Source of the DNA: Aquipuribacter hungaricus
GTDB lineage: Bacteria > Actinomycetota > Actinomycetes > Actinomycetales > JBBAYJ01
DNA: 64,000 nt
Reading direction: 5' to 3' (one strand)
NCBI RefSeq assembly: GCF_042663885.1
Contig: NZ_JBHSXV010000002.1
The translations under genes and the position numbers were made by a program. The notes under the pieces were generated by a model. That model had not been told where the DNA came from, ran no database searches, and saw only the letters and a program-made list of their open reading frames with translations. Below, piece by piece: positions 37,579 through 46,137 of this stretch (the first letter of the stretch is position 1; every line of letters begins with the position of its first letter).

Positions 37579-38253
37579 ATGAGAGACGGCGCCCGGTCCG
37601 CGGACGTCCGTCGAGCTGACGAAGGGGTCAGCGTCCAGCCATCCTTGACCCGTCGGACTGTTCTCGTGGGCGGGCTCGGTGCCGCTGCGGTGGTGGCTCT
37701 GGGCGCGTCGACGGTATGGCTCGCCGACCGTCCGTCCGACGGTGCTACCGGACGGCCCGGCGGTGATGCCGGAGTAGGGGTCTCGGTGTCGCAACCGGTC
37801 ACCGAGTACAAGGTCGGGGATCGTGGTGCGCCGGTGTACCTGAGCGGGGCCACGCTCACCGATGACGAGCTGGACCTGGCGAGCCTGCGGGGTGAGGTGG
37901 TGGTCGTCAACGTGTGGGGGTCCTGGTGCGGGCCTTGCCGGGTCGAGGCCCCGGTGCTGTCCCGGGTGTCGACGGACTACCGCGAGCGTGGGGTGTCCTT
38001 CGTCGGGGTGAACGTCAAGGACAACCGGGCCGCGGCCGTGGCGTTCGAGGAGGAGCACGGCATCACCTACCCGAGCATCGAGGACACCGACGGCCGGGCC
38101 GTGCTGGCACTCAGCCAGTACGTGCCTGCCTCGGCGGTGCCGGTGACGCTGGTGCTGGACCGGGACGGCAGGGTGGCTGCCAGGGTCCTCGGAGCGGTGC
38201 GGGAGGCGACCGTGACGGCCTTGCTGGACGGCACGCTGGCCGAGGCGCTATGA
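37579..38253 (+). CDS. resA: TlpA/ResA-type thioredoxin
   Basis: 224 residues from ATG 37579. Membrane anchor or signal (RRTVLVGGLGAAAVVALGAS), then a thioredoxin fold with VNVWGSWCGPCRVEAPVL (active site WCGPC, about residues 117-121) and the cis-Pro region SAVPVTLVLDRDG. Such proteins reduce apocytochrome c cysteines outside the membrane. First gene of the four-gene cytochrome c biogenesis operon, 13 bases before ccdA. Confidence 0.93.
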   Translation: MRDGARSADVRRADEGVSVQPSLTRRTVLVGGLGAAAVVALGASTVWLADRPSDGATGRPGGDAGVGVSVSQPVTEYKVGDRGAPVYLSGATLTDDELDLASLRGEVVVVNVWGSWCGPCRVEAPVLSRVSTDYRERGVSFVGVNVKDNRAAAVAFEEEHGITYPSIEDTDGRAVLALSQYVPASAVPVTLVLDRDGRVAARVLGAVREATVTALLDGTLAEAL

Positions 38254-38266
38254 CTTCGACGTCGTC

Positions 38267-39013
38267 GTGACCTCGCTGCTGCAGGGCACCGTGCTGAGCG
38301 GGTCGATGCTGCTGGCGGTGCCGGTGGCCGTCCTGGCAGGGCTGGTGTCCTTCTTGTCGCCGTGCGTGCTGCCGCTGGTGCCCGGCTACCTGTCGTACGT
38401 GACCGGGCTGTCGGGTGCGGACCTGGACAGGCCGCGCCGCGGGCTCGTCCTGGCCGGCACGGCGCTGTTCGTCGCCGGGTTCGCCACGGTGTTCGCCTCC
38501 TTCGGTGCCCTGTTCGGGGGGCTCGGGTCGCTGTTGCTGCAGTACCAGTCTCCGATCACACGGGTGATGGGGGTCGCCATCGTGGTCATGGGGCTGGCGT
38601 TCCTCGGGTACGTGCCCGGCCTGCAGCGCGAGCGGCGGTTCCACCTGCGTCCGGCGCGTGGTCTGGCCGGTGCCCCGCTGCTGGGGGTGACGTTCGGACT
38701 GGGGTGGACCCCGTGCATAGGGCCGGCGTTGGCGGCGGTGCAGACGTTGGCGTTCACCGAGGCCAGCGCGGGGCGGGGGACCCTGTTGTCGGTGGCGTAT
38801 GCCCTGGGTCTGGGTGTGCCGTTCCTTGCCGTGGGGCTGGCGGTGCGCAGGACGGCCGGGACGCTGGGCTGGGTCCGTCGGCACCGGGTGGCGGTGACGC
38901 GCGCCGGCGGGGGGCTGCTGGTGCTCACGGGGCTGCTGCTGGCCACCGGCGTGTGGGAGCGCATCATGGTCACCATGCGTATCTGGGCGGCCGCATTCAC
39001 CCCGGTCATCTGA
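38267..39013 (+). CDS. ccdA: Cytochrome c biogenesis protein CcdA
   Basis: 248 residues, GTG start, six transmembrane helices. Redox Cys in SFLSPCVLPLVPGYLSY and GLGWTPCIGPALAA, the two signature motifs of CcdA. Passes electrons from cytoplasmic thioredoxin to the TlpA/ResA protein. Followed after 34 bases by resB. Confidence 0.95.
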   Translation: MTSLLQGTVLSGSMLLAVPVAVLAGLVSFLSPCVLPLVPGYLSYVTGLSGADLDRPRRGLVLAGTALFVAGFATVFASFGALFGGLGSLLLQYQSPITRVMGVAIVVMGLAFLGYVPGLQRERRFHLRPARGLAGAPLLGVTFGLGWTPCIGPALAAVQTLAFTEASAGRGTLLSVAYALGLGVPFLAVGLAVRRTAGTLGWVRRHRVAVTRAGGGLLVLTGLLLATGVWERIMVTMRIWAAAFTPVI

Positions 39014-39047
39014 TGGCCCGTCCCGGCTCGGACCGACAGGCAGTGAC

Positions 39048-40706
39048 GTGACCGAGGTCCAGGACCAGCTCGAGCGCAGCGGGGTGCTGGAGATGCCTGC
39101 TCGCCCGGAGGGCGGGGGCAGCGCGGGGTGGGCGCGCTGGGCGTGGCGGTCTTTGACGTCGATGCGCTCGGCGCTGGTCCTGCTGGCGCTGCTCGCGCTG
39201 GCCGCGGTGCCCGGGTCGCTGCTGCCGCAGCGGGGTGTGGCGTCAGACCCCAACGCGGTGGCGGGCTTCTTCCGCGAGAACCCGACGCTCGCGCCATGGC
39301 TGGACCGGCTGGGCCTGTTCGAGGTGTACGCCTCACCGTGGTTCGCGGCCATCTACCTGCTCCTGCTGGTCTCCATGACCGGGTGCGTACTGCCGCGCTG
39401 CGCCCGGCTGTGGCGTGCCACCAGGGCCGATCCACCGCGCGCGCCGGGCAACCTGGCCCGTCTGCCCGGCCATCGGCGGGCAGACTCGACCCTGGCCGCA
39501 GTCCAGGTGCTCCGGGTCACCGCAGAGGAGCTCCGGCGGCGCGGGTTCAGGGTCGACATCGACGGCAGCACCGTCCGCGCGGAGAAGGGCTACCTGCGCG
39601 AGGTCGGCAACCTGCTGTTCCACCTGTCGCTGCTAGTGCTCCTCTTCGGCATCGCCATCGGCGCCCTGTTCGGCTTCGAAGGCCGGGTCGTCGTGGCCGA
39701 AGGCGGCGGTTTCTCCAACACCCGCTCCCAGTACGACGAGTTCTCGCCCGGACCCTTCACCGACGAGGCCCGCCTGACGCCGTTCTTCCTCACGCTCGAC
39801 ACGTTCACCGCCCGGTTCGAGCAGACCGGACCGCAGCGCGGTTCCGCCCGGGACTTCCGGGCCGACGTCACGCTCACCCGGCGCCCCGGCTCGCCGGCCG
39901 AGGAGACCACCATCGCGGTCAACTCCCCCCTCGACGTCCGCGGAACCAAGCTGTTCCTCACCGGCAACGGGTACGCGCCGCGCATCACCGTCCGGGACGG
40001 ACAGGGGCGCGAGGTCGCCTCGGGACCGGTGGTGTTCCTTCCCCTGGACGGGCTCTTCACCTCCGAGGGCGTCGTCAAGGCCCCCGACGCCCAGCCGGAA
40101 CAGCTCGGCTTCCAGGGCCTGTTCCTGCCCACGGCCGCCTTCGACCCCGTGACCGGGCCGTACTCGCTGTCGCCGGACCTCCTCGATCCGCAGCTCCTGC
40201 TCACCGCCTGGACCGGGGACCTGGGGCTGTCAGACGGTGCGCCCCAGTCGGTCTACAGGCTGGACACCACCGACATGGAGCAGCTCAGCGAGGGCGGGCA
40301 ACCCCTCACCCGGGCACTTCGACCCGGGGAGACCATGACGCTGCCGGACGGGCTTGGCAGCGTGACGTTCGACGGCGTGGCCAGGTTCGTCAACCTCCAG
40401 ATCGCCTACGACCCGGGCAAGGAGGTCTCGCTGGCGGCTGCCATCATGCTGCTCGTGGGCCTGACCATGTCCCTGACCATCCCCCGCCGTCGGGTGTGGG
40501 TCCGGGTGCACCCCACCGACGCTTGCACCACCGGTGTCGAGGTGGCGGCATACAGCCTGACCCGGCAGGACCCCCCGACGGAGCTGCTCCGCCAGCTCCT
40601 GCAGGTCAGTGGAGCCGATACCGGTTCGGGCAGCGGGCCCGGCACGGGGTCGACCGCGCGGACCGAGATGCCCGCGTGGACCGCGACACCCGTGACGAAG
40701 GAGTAG
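39048..40706 (+). CDS. resB: Cytochrome c biogenesis protein ResB
   Basis: 552 residues, GTG start. Helices near residues 35-55 (SALVLLALLALAAVPGSLLP), 95-115, and the pair VGNLLFHLSLLVLLFGIAIG; a long extracytoplasmic domain (RSQYDEFSPGPFTDEARLTP ... LDVRGTKLFLTGNGYAP); a last helix near residue 470. Works with CcsB to move heme and attach it to apocytochrome c (system II). Five bases separate it from ccsB. Confidence 0.95.
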   Translation: MTEVQDQLERSGVLEMPARPEGGGSAGWARWAWRSLTSMRSALVLLALLALAAVPGSLLPQRGVASDPNAVAGFFRENPTLAPWLDRLGLFEVYASPWFAAIYLLLLVSMTGCVLPRCARLWRATRADPPRAPGNLARLPGHRRADSTLAAVQVLRVTAEELRRRGFRVDIDGSTVRAEKGYLREVGNLLFHLSLLVLLFGIAIGALFGFEGRVVVAEGGGFSNTRSQYDEFSPGPFTDEARLTPFFLTLDTFTARFEQTGPQRGSARDFRADVTLTRRPGSPAEETTIAVNSPLDVRGTKLFLTGNGYAPRITVRDGQGREVASGPVVFLPLDGLFTSEGVVKAPDAQPEQLGFQGLFLPTAAFDPVTGPYSLSPDLLDPQLLLTAWTGDLGLSDGAPQSVYRLDTTDMEQLSEGGQPLTRALRPGETMTLPDGLGSVTFDGVARFVNLQIAYDPGKEVSLAAAIMLLVGLTMSLTIPRRRVWVRVHPTDACTTGVEVAAYSLTRQDPPTELLRQLLQVSGADTGSGSGPGTGSTARTEMPAWTATPVTKE

Positions 40707-40710
40707 AACG

Positions 40711-41715
40711 ATGGACTGGGCCTGGCTGAGCGACACCCTCGTGTACTCCGCCATCGCCGTGTATGCCCTGGCGATGCTTGCCTATGCGGCCGAGGCCGCC
40801 CTCCGGGGCCGTGCGGCCGTCGAGGTCGACCAGACGGTCCTGGTTCGAGACGCCGTCCTGGTCCCTGCGGTCGTGCCCGGGCGGGACGACCGCCTCTCGC
40901 CCGCTGGCCCGGCAGACCTTGGCCCTCCCGCCGCGGGGTCGCGGACGGACCAGCGGCTGGGTCGGGTCGCGGTGTCCCTCACGGTCCTCGCCTTCCTCCT
41001 GCACCTCGCGGGCCTGGTGACCCGAGGGCTCGCGGCCGGCCGGGCTCCCTGGGGCAACATGTACGAGTTCGCCGTCGCGGGCGGTCTGGCCGCCACCGGG
41101 GCCTACCTCGTCCTCCTGCACCGGCAGCCGGTCCGAGACCTCGGCGTGTGGATCGTCGGCGTCGTCACGCTCACCCTCGGGCTGGCTGTCACCGTCCTCT
41201 ACACACCGGCCGGTGATCTCGTCCCGGCACTGAACTCCTACTGGCTCGTCATCCACGTCGCCGCCGCGATCGTCTCCGGCGGCGTGTTCACCGTCGGCGC
41301 CGCGGCGGGCGTGCTGTACCTGGTGAGGTCGTGGATCGACGGTCGTGCGGTCCTGACCACCCAGGGGACGCGGCCGCGTAGCCGGTATGCCGCGCACCTG
41401 CCCGCCGCGGCCGCGCTGGAGAAGGTCTTCCATGCCGCAACGGTGTTCGCCTTCCCGATCTGGACGTTCGCCGTCATCGCCGGCGCCATCTGGGCCGAGG
41501 AGTCCTGGGGCCGCTACTGGGGCTGGGACCCGAAGGAGACCTGGGCCTTCATCACCTGGGTCCTGTACGCCGCCTACCTGCACGCCCAGTCCACCGCCGG
41601 CTGGCGCGGGCGACGGGCCACCTGGTTCGCCCTGGCCGGCTACCTCGCCTTCCTGTTCAACTTCTTCGGGGTCAACATCTGGCTCCCCGGCCTGCACTCC
41701 TACGCCGGGGTCTGA
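40711..41715 (+). CDS. ccsB: Cytochrome c biogenesis protein CcsB (ResC)
   Basis: 334 residues, ATG start, eight transmembrane helices. Signature heme-handling motif SWGRYWGWDPKETWAFITW (WWD-type, about residues 267-285), with conserved His in SYWLVIHVAAA and LEKVFHAATVF. The last gene of the system II operon. Together with resA, ccdA and resB it should be enough to mature c-type cytochromes. Confidence 0.95.
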   Translation: MDWAWLSDTLVYSAIAVYALAMLAYAAEAALRGRAAVEVDQTVLVRDAVLVPAVVPGRDDRLSPAGPADLGPPAAGSRTDQRLGRVAVSLTVLAFLLHLAGLVTRGLAAGRAPWGNMYEFAVAGGLAATGAYLVLLHRQPVRDLGVWIVGVVTLTLGLAVTVLYTPAGDLVPALNSYWLVIHVAAAIVSGGVFTVGAAAGVLYLVRSWIDGRAVLTTQGTRPRSRYAAHLPAAAALEKVFHAATVFAFPIWTFAVIAGAIWAEESWGRYWGWDPKETWAFITWVLYAAYLHAQSTAGWRGRRATWFALAGYLAFLFNFFGVNIWLPGLHSYAGV

Positions 41716-41907
41716 CCCACCAGGCCGCCCCTTTCAGCAACGTCACGTCTGGCGTGCGGGGGCACTAGCGTCCGCGCGGCACCGGCAGGATTCGCAGCCT
41801 CCTGCTGGTGGTGGGCCCAGGGACGCATACAAACCTGAGCACGACTGCGCGACCGCAGCACCAGCAGCCAGGTGGAGCCCGGCGAGGACCCACCCTCAGG
41901 TACCTCC

Positions 41908-42194
41908 TCAGAGGTACCCCATGGGATCCACCGGTGTCCCGGCCAGTCGTGCCTCGAGGTGCAGGTGGCAGCCGGTCGAGCTGCCCGTGGTGCCGATGTA
42001 GCCGATGACCTGGCCGCGGGTGACGTTCCCGCTGGTGACGGCGAAGCGGCTCTGGTGGGCGTAGGCGGTGGCGAGCGAGCTGCCGCCGACGTTGCCGTGG
42101 GAGATGACGGTGAAGTTGCCGTAGCCGCCGCCCCAGCCCGCGGACACGATGCGGCCGTCGGCGGCCGCCCGGATCGGGCTGCCGCACGGGGCGG
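41908..42194 (-). pseudogene. M23 peptidase, 3' part cut off by IS21 element
   Basis: Contains the second half of the catalytic domain: PCGSPIRAAADGRIVSAGWG, TAYAHQSRFAV and STGCHLHLEARL (HxH motif). Its 5' part lies at 46138-47278, across the insertion. Removing 42195-46137 and one GGGCGG copy restores GTDFAAPCGSPIRAA in frame. Confidence 0.9.
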
Positions 42195-42319
42195 TGGGTG
42201 TGTCAACCCGAACTGGCCCCAGGGTGGCGCCTCGAAGTGGCCCCACCGAAGGAGACTGGGTCCGTGGCTCCCTGGCGGCCGGTTAGTAGCAGTTGCGCTC
42301 TGGCGACGAGCGTCGATAG

Positions 42320-42360
42320 CAGTGAGCCCCGACCCCCGGCGGCGGAGGTCGGGCTCACTG
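42320..42360 (-). terminator. Hairpin after passenger gene
   Basis: Arms CAGTGAGCCC(C)GACC and GGTCGGGCTCACTG pair over about 14 bases with one bulge, around a GC-rich loop. It lies eight bases beyond the stop of the minus-strand gene at 42368-42802 and would end the element's transcript before it reaches the host gene. Confidence 0.65.
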
Positions 42361-42367
42361 GTTCAGA

Positions 42368-42802
42368 TCAGGCCCGGGCGTCGACTCGGGTCACGGCGCT
42401 GCCCTTGGTGAGGTAGTCCAGGGCCTTGCTGATCATGTCTTGGAACGCCTGCCCACTGTCGTCACCCGCGCGGATGAGAAGGGCGTGGAAGTAGTCCGGG
42501 GTGACGTCGCCCTCGATCGCCCCTCGCTGCCGGTCGGCCATGAGTTGGGAGGCCAGGCGGGACGCAGCCTTACCGTCCTCGCCGCTGAGACCTGCCGTCT
42601 CATGGAAGGTCATCGTGTCGCCCTGGGCTGTCACGGTCATCCCGAAGGCGTTGAGCAGGAAGCTGCGGTCGGACGCGGTCAGTGATCCAACGAGGGCCTC
42701 GGTGTGTGTCGGTCCCGAGGGGGTGGCCCTGGCTGAGGGGGCGGCGGCGGTGCTGCCTGCCCGGTTGATGTAGGACGGCGGCGTGGCGCTGCTGATCTGC
42801 AT
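42368..42802 (-). CDS. IS passenger gene 1, hypothetical
   Basis: 144 residues, ATG start with AAAGGAG nine bases upstream. Thr/Ser/Pro-rich N-terminus, then a helical soluble domain (LVGSLTASDRSFLLNAFGMTV, FHETAGLSGEDGKAASRLAS, DYFHALLIRAGDDSGQAFQD). No signal peptide, no recognised family. Not needed for IS21 transposition as known. Confidence 0.7.
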   Translation of the reverse strand: MQISSATPPSYINRAGSTAAAPSARATPSGPTHTEALVGSLTASDRSFLLNAFGMTVTAQGDTMTFHETAGLSGEDGKAASRLASQLMADRQRGAIEGDVTPDYFHALLIRAGDDSGQAFQDMISKALDYLTKGSAVTRVDARA

Positions 42803-42841
42803 CGTTTTGCTCCTTTCGATCGCCTGCCGTATCGGCAGGAG

Positions 42842-43315
42842 TCAGGGCTGGATGAAGCCGATGGTGATGCGGTTGTTCGCGCCGTAGACAGGCGGGTTGA
42901 TGGCCTTCGTGGTCGGGCTCGACAGGTAGAAGCGGTAGTAGAACTTCGTCGTGCTGCTCAGCCCGTTGAAGGCGGACGTCCAGCCGCCCGCGCCGTTACC
43001 GGTGACGGCTGTGCAGATCCGGGCGACCCCGGTGCTGGGCTCGTTGCAGATCTCGACCTGCATGGTGGTGCCGGTGGGGATGCTGCTGTTGAAGGAGTAG
43101 GCGTACCCGACCTGGTTGATCGTGCCGGTGGGCGTGACGGTGGAGGCCACCGAGGGGCTGCTGTAGTAGAAGTTCGTCTGGTAGACGGTCGGCGCGACCA
43201 CGAACTTGGCGTCGTTGTACTGGGTCGCGGCCTGGGCGGGGCTGGCGACCAGGGCGGCGGTGGCGAGGACGAGGCCGAGGCTCGTGGCGGCTCGGGCGAG
43301 GATGGACTTGATCAC
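42842..43315 (-). CDS. IS passenger gene 2, small secreted protein
   Basis: 157 residues from GTG 43315, with GGGAG eight bases upstream. A clear signal peptide (VIKSILARAATSLGLVLATA ALVASPAQA, cleavage after AQA). The mature part is beta-rich and aromatic (YQTNFYYSSPSVAST, GYAYSFNSSIPTGTTMQVEIC, TKFYYRFYLSSPTTKA) with two Cys that may form a disulfide. No family recognised with certainty. An exported cargo protein is unusual in an IS. Confidence 0.7.
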   Translation of the reverse strand: MIKSILARAATSLGLVLATAALVASPAQAATQYNDAKFVVAPTVYQTNFYYSSPSVASTVTPTGTINQVGYAYSFNSSIPTGTTMQVEICNEPSTGVARICTAVTGNGAGGWTSAFNGLSSTTKFYYRFYLSSPTTKAINPPVYGANNRITIGFIQP

Positions 43316-43460
43316 GATGAGGCTCCCTGAATGGTCCGGTTTGTCGGGCTGGCGCTCACCCCTTCGGCCGATCAAGGTCTCGCCTTGAGTCCCCGACAGG
43401 ACCAGTTCCCGGAAGCGCTGACTGAGGCCTCGCGAGGCGCCGCCCTCTCAGGGCTGGGTC

Positions 43461-44291
43461 TCAGCGCGCGCCCTGGTGGGCGAGGGTGTGGGCGAGTCGG
43501 TAGGACTGGGTGCCGGTCTCGATGATGTTGGCGCCGAAGGTGAGCCGGTCGACGATGGCGGCGCAGAGGCGCGGGTCGGTGAAGGTCTTGGTCCAGCCGG
43601 AGAAGGACTCGTTGCTGGCGATGGCGACGCTGTTCTTCTCTTCGCGTTCTGTGAGGACCTGGAAGAGGAGCTCGGCGCCGCGGCGGTCCAGGGCCATGTA
43701 GCCGAGCTCGTCGATGCAGAGCAGGTCGACGCGGCCGTAGCGGGCGATGGTCTTGGCCAGGACCTTCTCGTCGGCGGCCTCGACGAGCTCGTTCACCAGC
43801 TTCGTGGCCAGGGTGTACTTGACGCGGTAGCCGGCTTCGGCGGCCGCGGTGCCCAGGCCGATGAGCAGGTGGGACTTGCCGGTGCCGGAGTCCCCGATGA
43901 GGCAGAGGGGGTGCCCGTCGCGGACCCAGGCGCTGGTGGCGAGGGTGTGGATGGTGGCGGGGTTGACGTTGGGGTTGGCGTCGAAGTCGAAGTCCCCGAC
44001 CCACTTGTCGCGGGGGAACCCGGCGGCCTTGACCCGGCGGGCCGAACGGCGGCGGGCGCGGTCGTCGCACTCGGCCAGCAGCAGCTCGGCGAGGAACCCG
44101 CGGTAGGTCAGCTGCTCCTTCTCTGCCGCGGTCAGCATCTCCTGGGCGCGGGCCCGGATCGTGGGTAGACGCAGGTCCCGGCAGGCCTGCTCGACGGCGG
44201 CGTCCGCGGCCTGGTCCGTCATGCCCCGGCGGCGCCGCAGGGCCGGCGCCGCCGGCGGCGCAGCAGGTCGTGCGGTTGGGCTGGTGGTCAT
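43461..44291 (-). CDS. istB: IS21 transposition helper ATPase IstB
   Basis: 276 residues, ATG start overlapping the istA stop (ATGA). AAA+ ATPase with Walker A GDSGTGKSHL (about residues 131-140), Walker B RVDLLCIDELGYM, and the C-terminal NIIETGTQSYRLAHT seen in IstB proteins. Regulates target choice by IstA. Confidence 0.96.
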   Translation of the reverse strand: MTTSPTARPAAPPAAPALRRRRGMTDQAADAAVEQACRDLRLPTIRARAQEMLTAAEKEQLTYRGFLAELLLAECDDRARRRSARRVKAAGFPRDKWVGDFDFDANPNVNPATIHTLATSAWVRDGHPLCLIGDSGTGKSHLLIGLGTAAAEAGYRVKYTLATKLVNELVEAADEKVLAKTIARYGRVDLLCIDELGYMALDRRGAELLFQVLTEREEKNSVAIASNESFSGWTKTFTDPRLCAAIVDRLTFGANIIETGTQSYRLAHTLAHQGAR

Positions 44292-45979
44292 GAGACCTGT
44301 CCTTCCGAGGACGCCCGCGCCGCGTTGGTGGCAGCGGGCGGGGTGCGGCGGCGGGTGAGGAGCTCGTCGTAGGCGGTGACCGTGGGCGTAGGCCGGGCGT
44401 CCGGGGGCAAGCCCGCGATGACGGCGGTCGCATCGGCAAGGCGGCGCTCGGTGAGCGACGCGACCCGCGCCGCTGGCAGCCGTGCGGAGTCGGCGTCCGC
44501 CGTGGCCCTCATGTTCGAGGTGCCTTCGGAGGGTCGCTGGTCGGCGATGCGGCGGGCCTCGACGGCGACGACGTCGGCTCGGACCGCCCCGACCCCGAGG
44601 GCCGCGGTGAGGCCGTCGACGACGTCGACCGCGGCCAGGTGCCGGTGCATCAGCAGGACCTCCACCAGCTCCCGGGTCCCCGCAGCGTCGCCGTGGGCTC
44701 TGCGGGCCGCGGCCCAGAACGCGTCGTGGGCGCTGGTGAACGCGCCGCAGGCCCGGGCCTGGACCAGCGCGGTCGCGCCGGGCAGGGCTCCCGGCTTGTG
44801 GGCCAGGACCTCCAGGTAGTGGTCCAGCAGCAGCGTCGCGGACCCGCGGACGGTGGACCGCTCGTGGCGGGCCACCTCCGCCCGCCCGTCAAAGACGACC
44901 AGCTCGTCCGCGCGCAGCAGCACCCGGACCCGACGCCCGACGAGGCGTGCGGGGACGGAGTAGTGGCACTGACGGACCGTGATCCGGGCGTGGCGGTCAA
45001 CCCGCGGCGTCAACGACAGCCCGGCCTCGAAGGCCTCCCGCGGCAGCGGCCGCAGGTGGGGCTGCTCGAGCGCGAAGTCCTGCCCGACGGTCCGGACCCG
45101 GTTCGCGATCCGGCGGTCGTCGTCGAGGTTGTCGTAGCGGGCGAGGCGGGCGTTGAGCTCGGCGATGGAGGCGACCTTGGGGACCGGGACCAGGTGGGTG
45201 CGGCGGAATCGGCCGCCCTCGCCCTCCACTCCGCCCTTCTCGTGGGCGCCGGTGACGCCGGGCTGGCAGTAGAACGCGTCGAAGCCGTAGTGGGAGCGGA
45301 ACTGCACCCACCGTTCGGACTCCACCCGATCGCGGCCGAACAGCACCCGCGACACCGCGGACTTCAGATTGTCGTAGCGGACGTGGACGGTCGGGACCCC
45401 GCCGAGCGCGGCGAAGGCCTCCAGGTGCCCGGCCAGGAACGCCTCCTGCCCTTGGGTGCCGAACGCCCGGTGCACCGCCTTCCCCGAGCACGACAGCCGG
45501 AACGTGAACATCTGGACCTTGGTCCGGACCCCGGCCAGGTCGACCCACAGGTCCGCGAAGTCCACCTCGCCTTCCGCGCCGGGTGCGTGGGACTGCGGCA
45601 CGAACGCCGTCTCGACTACCCGACCGCCCTCGACGGCGATCTCCGGACGGCGGCGAGCCACGTAGTCACGCACCGTCCAGTACGACACGTCGAGGACGTC
45701 GTGCTCCTCCACCAACCTCGCCAGGACCCGGCGGGCGGTGTGCTGCTGCTTGCGAGGCGCGGTCAGGTCCTCCCGCAGCATCGCGTCGATGACCGGCGCC
45801 ACCCGCTCCAGCTTCGGCGCCGCCCGCTGCGGGACCTTCCGCGCCGGCGGAACTGCGTTGTCCAGCGCCTGTCTCACCGTGCGGCGGTGCACCCCGTGTC
45901 GGGCCGCGAGCTGTCGGATCGACAGCTCTTCCCGGCGGTGGTCGCGCCGGATCGCCTCGAACAGCTCCACCCTCGACAC
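44288..45979 (-). CDS. istA: IS21 transposase IstA
   Basis: 563 residues from GTG 45979 (SRVELFEAIRRDHR). N-terminal helix-turn-helix LSIRQLAARHGVHRRTVRQAL, then a DDE integrase core: Asp in EVDFADLWVD, Asp in VHVRYDNLKSAV, Glu in KGGVEGEGG. The frame extends upstream to 46066 but that part overlaps the terminal repeats. Complete and apparently functional. Confidence 0.96.
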   Translation of the reverse strand: MSRVELFEAIRRDHRREELSIRQLAARHGVHRRTVRQALDNAVPPARKVPQRAAPKLERVAPVIDAMLREDLTAPRKQQHTARRVLARLVEEHDVLDVSYWTVRDYVARRRPEIAVEGGRVVETAFVPQSHAPGAEGEVDFADLWVDLAGVRTKVQMFTFRLSCSGKAVHRAFGTQGQEAFLAGHLEAFAALGGVPTVHVRYDNLKSAVSRVLFGRDRVESERWVQFRSHYGFDAFYCQPGVTGAHEKGGVEGEGGRFRRTHLVPVPKVASIAELNARLARYDNLDDDRRIANRVRTVGQDFALEQPHLRPLPREAFEAGLSLTPRVDRHARITVRQCHYSVPARLVGRRVRVLLRADELVVFDGRAEVARHERSTVRGSATLLLDHYLEVLAHKPGALPGATALVQARACGAFTSAHDAFWAAARRAHGDAAGTRELVEVLLMHRHLAAVDVVDGLTAALGVGAVRADVVAVEARRIADQRPSEGTSNMRATADADSARLPAARVASLTERRLADATAVIAGLPPDARPTPTVTAYDELLTRRRTPPAATNAARASSEGQVS

Positions 45980-46137
45980 CACCTCACGGCCTCCCGCCGC
46001 TCGTGGAACGACCCACGACCGACACGATCCACCCCGCGACAGTGGGGCCAGCCCAGGCCGCCACAACGGCGTGTCGCCCCCGCAGGTGGGGCCAAATCAG
46101 ACCGCCACCCTGGGGCCAGACCACGCTCCCACTCTCA

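Larger units (their letters stand above)
42195..46137 (-). mobile_element. IS21-family element with two passenger genes
   Basis: 3943 bases bounded by TG...CA and flanked by the 6-base duplication GGGCGG (42189-42194 and 46138-46143). Both ends carry, exactly 19 bases inside, the same TGGCCCCAGGGTGGCG block, then a further TGGCCCCACC, the multiple terminal repeats usual for IS21. istA and istB overlap. Two extra genes (42368-42802 and 42842-43315) lie between istB and the left end, so the element is about 1.2 kb longer than istA plus istB require. It interrupts an M23 peptidase gene. Confidence 0.92.
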
